Translations under genes and position numbers: made by a program
Notes under the pieces: generated by a model
Databases searched by the model: none
What the model was told of the DNA's origin: nothing
Seen by the model: the letters and a program-made list of their open reading frames with translations, nothing else
Origin: Phycisphaerales bacterium
GTDB taxonomy: Bacteria > Planctomycetota > Phycisphaerae > Sedimentisphaerales > Anaerohalosphaeraceae
DNA length: 8,017 nucleotides
Assembly: GCA_011048645.1 (NCBI GenBank)
Contig: DSDR01000150.1
Span: forward strand, 1-8,017
Direction: 5' to 3'
In this document: positions 5,410 to 8,017 of the stretch, piece after piece
How the letters are laid out: every line of letters starts with the position of its first letter
Position numbering within the stretch: position 1 is the stretch's first letter

Positions 5410-6273
5410 TTACATCTCCGCCAGCCAATGCCGGGCCAATACGAGCAGATCTTCAATGCCAACCATGCCGTCTTGGTCCAAATCAGCTCCCTCGCACCAG
5501 TCGTTCGTTGCATTGCACGTCGCCATCCACCATTGAGCTACAACCGCCACGTCTGCCAGATTAACAGAACCGTCTCCTGTCAAATCGCCCGTCGGATTCT
5601 GGCTTTCAACTGTAACGACTATATTGTCATAGATGGCTGAATTGATATTCGGCGTGCTGGCCCAAAGGCGGGTAATTTCGCCGCCATTCCAGGCGAATGT
5701 GCCTGACACCGCTTGGCCGCCGATGGGGCGGACGCTGATAGTCATATTTTGCCAGTCCTGGCTCAGTTCAAATGCGACCTCGTACCAATGGCCCGAACTC
5801 CAAGATAGTCCCAGATTTGTGCCCCACATGCTGCCGGGACCATAGACCCCTCTGCTGCCGTTATTGATTCGAAAGATTAAACCCAAATAACTGGCCGTGT
5901 CGTAACGTTGCTGTCCACGGCCAACTTGAATTCCGCCATAACTCCCAAAAAGATCCCCACTGCCCGGTGTGGCTGGATTCACCAAAACCGAGATTTTTAC
6001 AGCTCCCATATCTGAGTTCAGCGGCGCTGGAAAGACATAAGTCACGCCCGCCCAATTTTCGGCGCTGGTAATCACCAATCCCTGCGTACCTTCGTAGCCC
6101 ACCTCGGCTTCAATGCTGTGGTCGGTACCGTCGTACTCTTGCAGCCACGGCTCCGGGGGTAACTGACCGGCCATGTACGCCGGTCCATCAAAATCAATGT
6201 TTACCAAATCTGCCTGTGCCGCGGTACCCAATGCAAACACACCGATTGCCAAAACGACAGTTAACCTGTTCAT
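5410..6273 (-). CDS. secreted protein with C-terminal dockerin-like tail
   Basis: 287-aa exported protein of unknown function. Residues 1-21 are a Sec signal peptide (MNR, hydrophobic core, predicted cut AQA|D). Residues about 22-225 are rich in Gly, Ser, Trp and Tyr with alternating hydrophobic strands, suggesting a beta-sandwich domain such as a concanavalin-like fold; this is inference from composition. Residues 229-287 form a dockerin-type-I-like tail: GDLTGDGSVNLADVAVV, a linker with two Cys (WMATCNATNDWC), and GADLDQDGMVGIEDLLVLARHWL. Such tails are common on extracellular proteins of Phycisphaerae-like planctomycetes; whether they bind cohesins there is not known to me. The ATG at 6273 has a good Shine-Dalgarno (AAAGGGTG, about 9 nt upstream). 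It converges on the truncated tail gene at 4885-5331, which has the same tail design but clearly different sequence. Confidence 0.85.
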   Translation of the reverse strand: MNRLTVVLAIGVFALGTAAQADLVNIDFDGPAYMAGQLPPEPWLQEYDGTDHSIEAEVGYEGTQGLVITSAENWAGVTYVFPAPLNSDMGAVKISVLVNPATPGSGDLFGSYGGIQVGRGQQRYDTASYLGLIFRINNGSRGVYGPGSMWGTNLGLSWSSGHWYEVAFELSQDWQNMTISVRPIGGQAVSGTFAWNGGEITRLWASTPNINSAIYDNIVVTVESQNPTGDLTGDGSVNLADVAVVAQWWMATCNATNDWCEGADLDQDGMVGIEDLLVLARHWLAEM

Positions 6274-6628
6274 GATTCATCACCCTTTCATTTCTATCAC
6301 TAACCGGCCTCCGACAGCTTACAATACAGACGGCAAGGCAGGTTCATCACCCACAACTCGATTGACAACCATGATAGCAGACGGTTCAGGTCATTTCCAA
6401 CAATAACCCAAACACACCCCTGTTTCATTTTAAACAACTCCGAAAGCCCCCAAATGATAACACAATGAGACCTCAAAATCAAGAAAAAACTGAAGATATT
6501 AGTCTGTTTATGCACCATCAAATAACAAATAAGCCCCAGTATATGAAATAGGGACTGCCGCCGCTTAAAGAGGTCTATCAAATACGTACACGAGGCGACA
6601 ATACTAAAAATCGAATTTGCAGCAGCAT
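6274..6628. other. 355-bp AT-rich intergenic gap
   Basis: Between the miaA stop and the secreted-protein start I see no convincing gene. A minus-strand frame (6300-6581) opens with TTG and encodes an oddly Leu/Trp/Cys-rich peptide with no recognisable domain. The gap is more AT-rich than its surroundings and probably holds the promoter and leader of the secreted-protein gene and the end of the ychF-miaA transcript; no clear terminator hairpin was found. Confidence 0.6.
6371..6400 (-). promoter_or_regulatory. candidate promoter for the secreted dockerin-tail gene
   Basis: On the minus strand, TTGGAA (6400-6395) and TATCAT (6376-6371) are 18 nt apart. The -10 box matches consensus at 5 of 6 positions and the -35 at 4 of 6. 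It would give a leader of roughly 90 nt before the ATG at 6273. Such matches occur by chance in AT-rich gaps. Confidence 0.25.
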
Positions 6629-7558
6629 CTAAAATATCCTGAGCCTATGGATAGCCGATTGGGCGACGGTTTCGAGGGTGTCGGTTTCGGTGATGTCGAG
6701 CCAGCGGACGTTGCGAAAGGTCTTGAACCAGGTGCGCTGGGCCTTGGCCAGTTTGCGGGTGTTGATCTTGATCTGCTCAATGGCGTCCTCAAATGAATAT
6801 TGCCCATCCAGATAGGCGATGATTTCGGCGTATCCGATGGCGGCGCGGGCCTGTTTACTCATGGGTTTCGGCTCGGCCAGCAGCGCCTTGACCTCATCAA
6901 GCAGCCCTTCTTCGATCATTCGCCTGACGCGCTGATTGATGCGACTGTTTTCGATTTCTTTAGGCCGACGCAGTCCGATGACAAACCAGTCTTCGTCGGC
7001 CTCCTGCGCCCATTGTTTTTGCAGGGTGCTGATGGGTTGTCCGGCCAGTTCGAACACCTCCAGGGCGCGGATGATGCGTCGCCGGTCATTCGGGTGAATC
7101 TTGTCGGCGGCCTGCGGGTCAATCTGCCGGAGCCGCTCATGCAGCGCCGCCGCGCCGTGCCGGTCAATTTGGTCGTTCAGACGCCGCCGAATCGCCGGAT
7201 CCGAGGCCGGGCCTTCAAACAGCCCGTACAACAGCGCCTTGATATACATCGCCGTCCCGCCGACGGCCACGACCTGCCGACCGGCGGCCTGAATTTGTGT
7301 TGTCGCAGTCTCGGTCAGCTCAAGAAAACGATCCACGCTGAACGCCTCGCTCGGCTCGACCACATCGATCAGATGATGTCGAATCTGTCGGCGTTTTTCC
7401 GGCGGCGGTTTGGCCGTGCCGATGTCCATTCGTCGATACACTTTCATTGAATCGACGCTGATGATTTCGCCATTGAGCCGTCGGGCCAGTTCAAACCCCA
7501 GCGCCCCCTTGCCCGAGGCGGTCACCCCCAGGATAAGAATTTTTCGCTGGTTACACAT
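6629..7558 (-). CDS. miaA: tRNA dimethylallyltransferase MiaA
   Basis: 309-aa enzyme that transfers a dimethylallyl group to N6 of A37 in tRNAs reading UNN codons, improving decoding. Motifs in order: P-loop-like GVTASGKGALG (11-21), SVDSMKVYRRMDIGTAKP (34-51), HHLIDVVEP, VGGTAMYIKALLYG, HPNDRRRIIRALEVFELAG, INQRVRRMIEEGLLDEV, IGYAEI and TRKLAKAQRTWFK. These span the whole family, and length is normal. Two deviations: the P-loop Ser/Thr after GK is Gly18, and the usual Gln in DSxQVY is Lys39. Elsewhere the sequence is well conserved, so the protein is probably active. The ATG at 7558 overlaps the ychF stop by 8 nt and places the P-loop at residue 11 as in homologues; an extended upstream frame inside ychF is not homologous. 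It forms a two-gene operon with ychF in view. Confidence 0.95.
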   Translation of the reverse strand: MCNQRKILILGVTASGKGALGFELARRLNGEIISVDSMKVYRRMDIGTAKPPPEKRRQIRHHLIDVVEPSEAFSVDRFLELTETATTQIQAAGRQVVAVGGTAMYIKALLYGLFEGPASDPAIRRRLNDQIDRHGAAALHERLRQIDPQAADKIHPNDRRRIIRALEVFELAGQPISTLQKQWAQEADEDWFVIGLRRPKEIENSRINQRVRRMIEEGLLDEVKALLAEPKPMSKQARAAIGYAEIIAYLDGQYSFEDAIEQIKINTRKLAKAQRTWFKTFRNVRWLDITETDTLETVAQSAIHRLRIF

Positions 7559-8017
7559 TAAACCGGAAATTGATGATGTCGCCGTCCTGTACGATGTAGC
7601 TTTTGCCTTCGAGCCGCATTTTACCGGCAGCCTTGACCGCTTTTTCATCGCCGAGTTGCCGCAGATCGTCATAGGCCATGGTCTCGGCTCGGATAAAGCC
7701 GCGTTTGATGTCCGAATGAACTTTGCCGGCGGCGTCGTGAGCGCTGGCGCCTTTTTCAATCGGCCAGGCCCTGACCTCATCCTTGCCCACGGTCAAAAAG
7801 CTGATCAGTCCCAGCGTCCGATAGCAGGACTGGACAAACTTCCACGCCGCCGGTTCGGTCAGGCCCATGTCCTTCATAAATTCGCTGCGGCTGGCGGCGT
7901 CCAGCGCCGCCAGTTCGCTTTCGAGCGTTGCGCACAATGAAATGGTTTCCATCCCCTGAGCCGACGGCCCGAAATCAAATATCTTGTCCGGCTCGTTTTC
8001 ATCTGTATTGACGACGA
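7551..8017 (-). CDS. ychF: redox-regulated ATPase YchF (OLA1 family), C-terminal part
   Basis: Only the last 154 codons are inside the window; the N-terminal nucleotide-binding domain lies beyond the right edge. Before the internal Met at 7952 the same frame reads VVNTDENEPDK and FDFGPSAQG, typical of YchF, so the gene clearly continues off the edge. The visible part covers the end of the G domain and the TGS domain: SFLTVGKDEVRAWPIEKG, AAGKVHSDIKRGFIRAE and the family ending EGKSYIVQDGDIINFRFNV. YchF/OLA1 proteins are ribosome-associated P-loop ATPases linked to translation and stress responses. The stop codon at 7551-7553 overlaps the start of miaA, so the two are likely cotranscribed. Confidence 0.96.
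   Translation of the reverse strand, partial: VVNTDENEPDKIFDFGPSAQGMETISLCATLESELAALDAASRSEFMKDMGLTEPAAWKFVQSCYRTLGLISFLTVGKDEVRAWPIEKGASAHDAAGKVHSDIKRGFIRAETMAYDDLRQLGDEKAVKAAGKMRLEGKSYIVQDGDIINFRFNV

Noticed and set aside
6300..6581. Minus-strand frame of 93 codons in the AT-rich gap.
   Set aside because: It begins with TTG, lacks a clear Shine-Dalgarno, has an odd Leu/Trp/Cys-rich composition, and overlaps the likely promoter of the secreted-protein gene.
7559..7780. N-terminal extension of MiaA by 74 residues.
   Set aside because: This stretch lies inside ychF in another frame and shows no MiaA homology; the ATG at 7558 puts the P-loop at the normal position.

Overview
The window looks like a piece of a Planctomycetota chromosome, probably class Phycisphaerae or a relative. 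The evidence is two genes ending in the dockerin-like tail common in that group (paired EF-hand-like Asp/Asn motifs, a Cys pair between them, a closing Trp-Leu), GC-rich housekeeping genes and mostly weak Shine-Dalgarno sites. This placement is an inference from protein style; no rRNA is present.

Layout from left to right. Positions 1-239 hold two copies of a 130-bp tandem repeat (the second cut to 109 bp). Each copy is an imperfect long hairpin, and the array runs off the left edge. Positions 280-4787 are a minus-strand division and cell-wall (dcw) operon, transcribed right to left: murC, murB, a small four-helix-bundle (23S rRNA intervening-sequence type) gene, ddl, ftsQ. murC/murB overlap by 35 nt and ddl/ftsQ by 4 nt (ATGA), so the 308-bp gap between murB and ddl is exceptional. 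It is filled by an AT-rich cassette: one short ORF bracketed by inverted arrays of a 7-bp repeat.

Right of murC the dcw order stops. Positions 4885-5331 (plus strand) hold an apparently 5'-truncated remnant of a surface protein (SdrD-B-like segment plus dockerin-like tail). It converges on an intact minus-strand gene (5410-6273) for a secreted protein with signal peptide, a probable beta-rich domain and a dockerin-like tail. After a 355-bp AT-rich gap come miaA and the 3' part of ychF, overlapping by 8 nt on the minus strand.

Functionally, MurC and MurB make and extend the UDP-MurNAc peptide precursor, Ddl supplies D-Ala-D-Ala, and FtsQ links wall synthesis to the divisome. MiaA modifies tRNA and YchF is a ribosome-associated ATPase. 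The most interesting signal is the cassette between murB and ddl. Its ends can pair over 25 nt (22 matches) around an ORF of the family found in 23S rRNA intervening sequences. That suggests an IVS-like element sitting in an mRNA operon rather than in rRNA, where the paired ends might act as a processing site splitting murC-murB from ddl-ftsQ.
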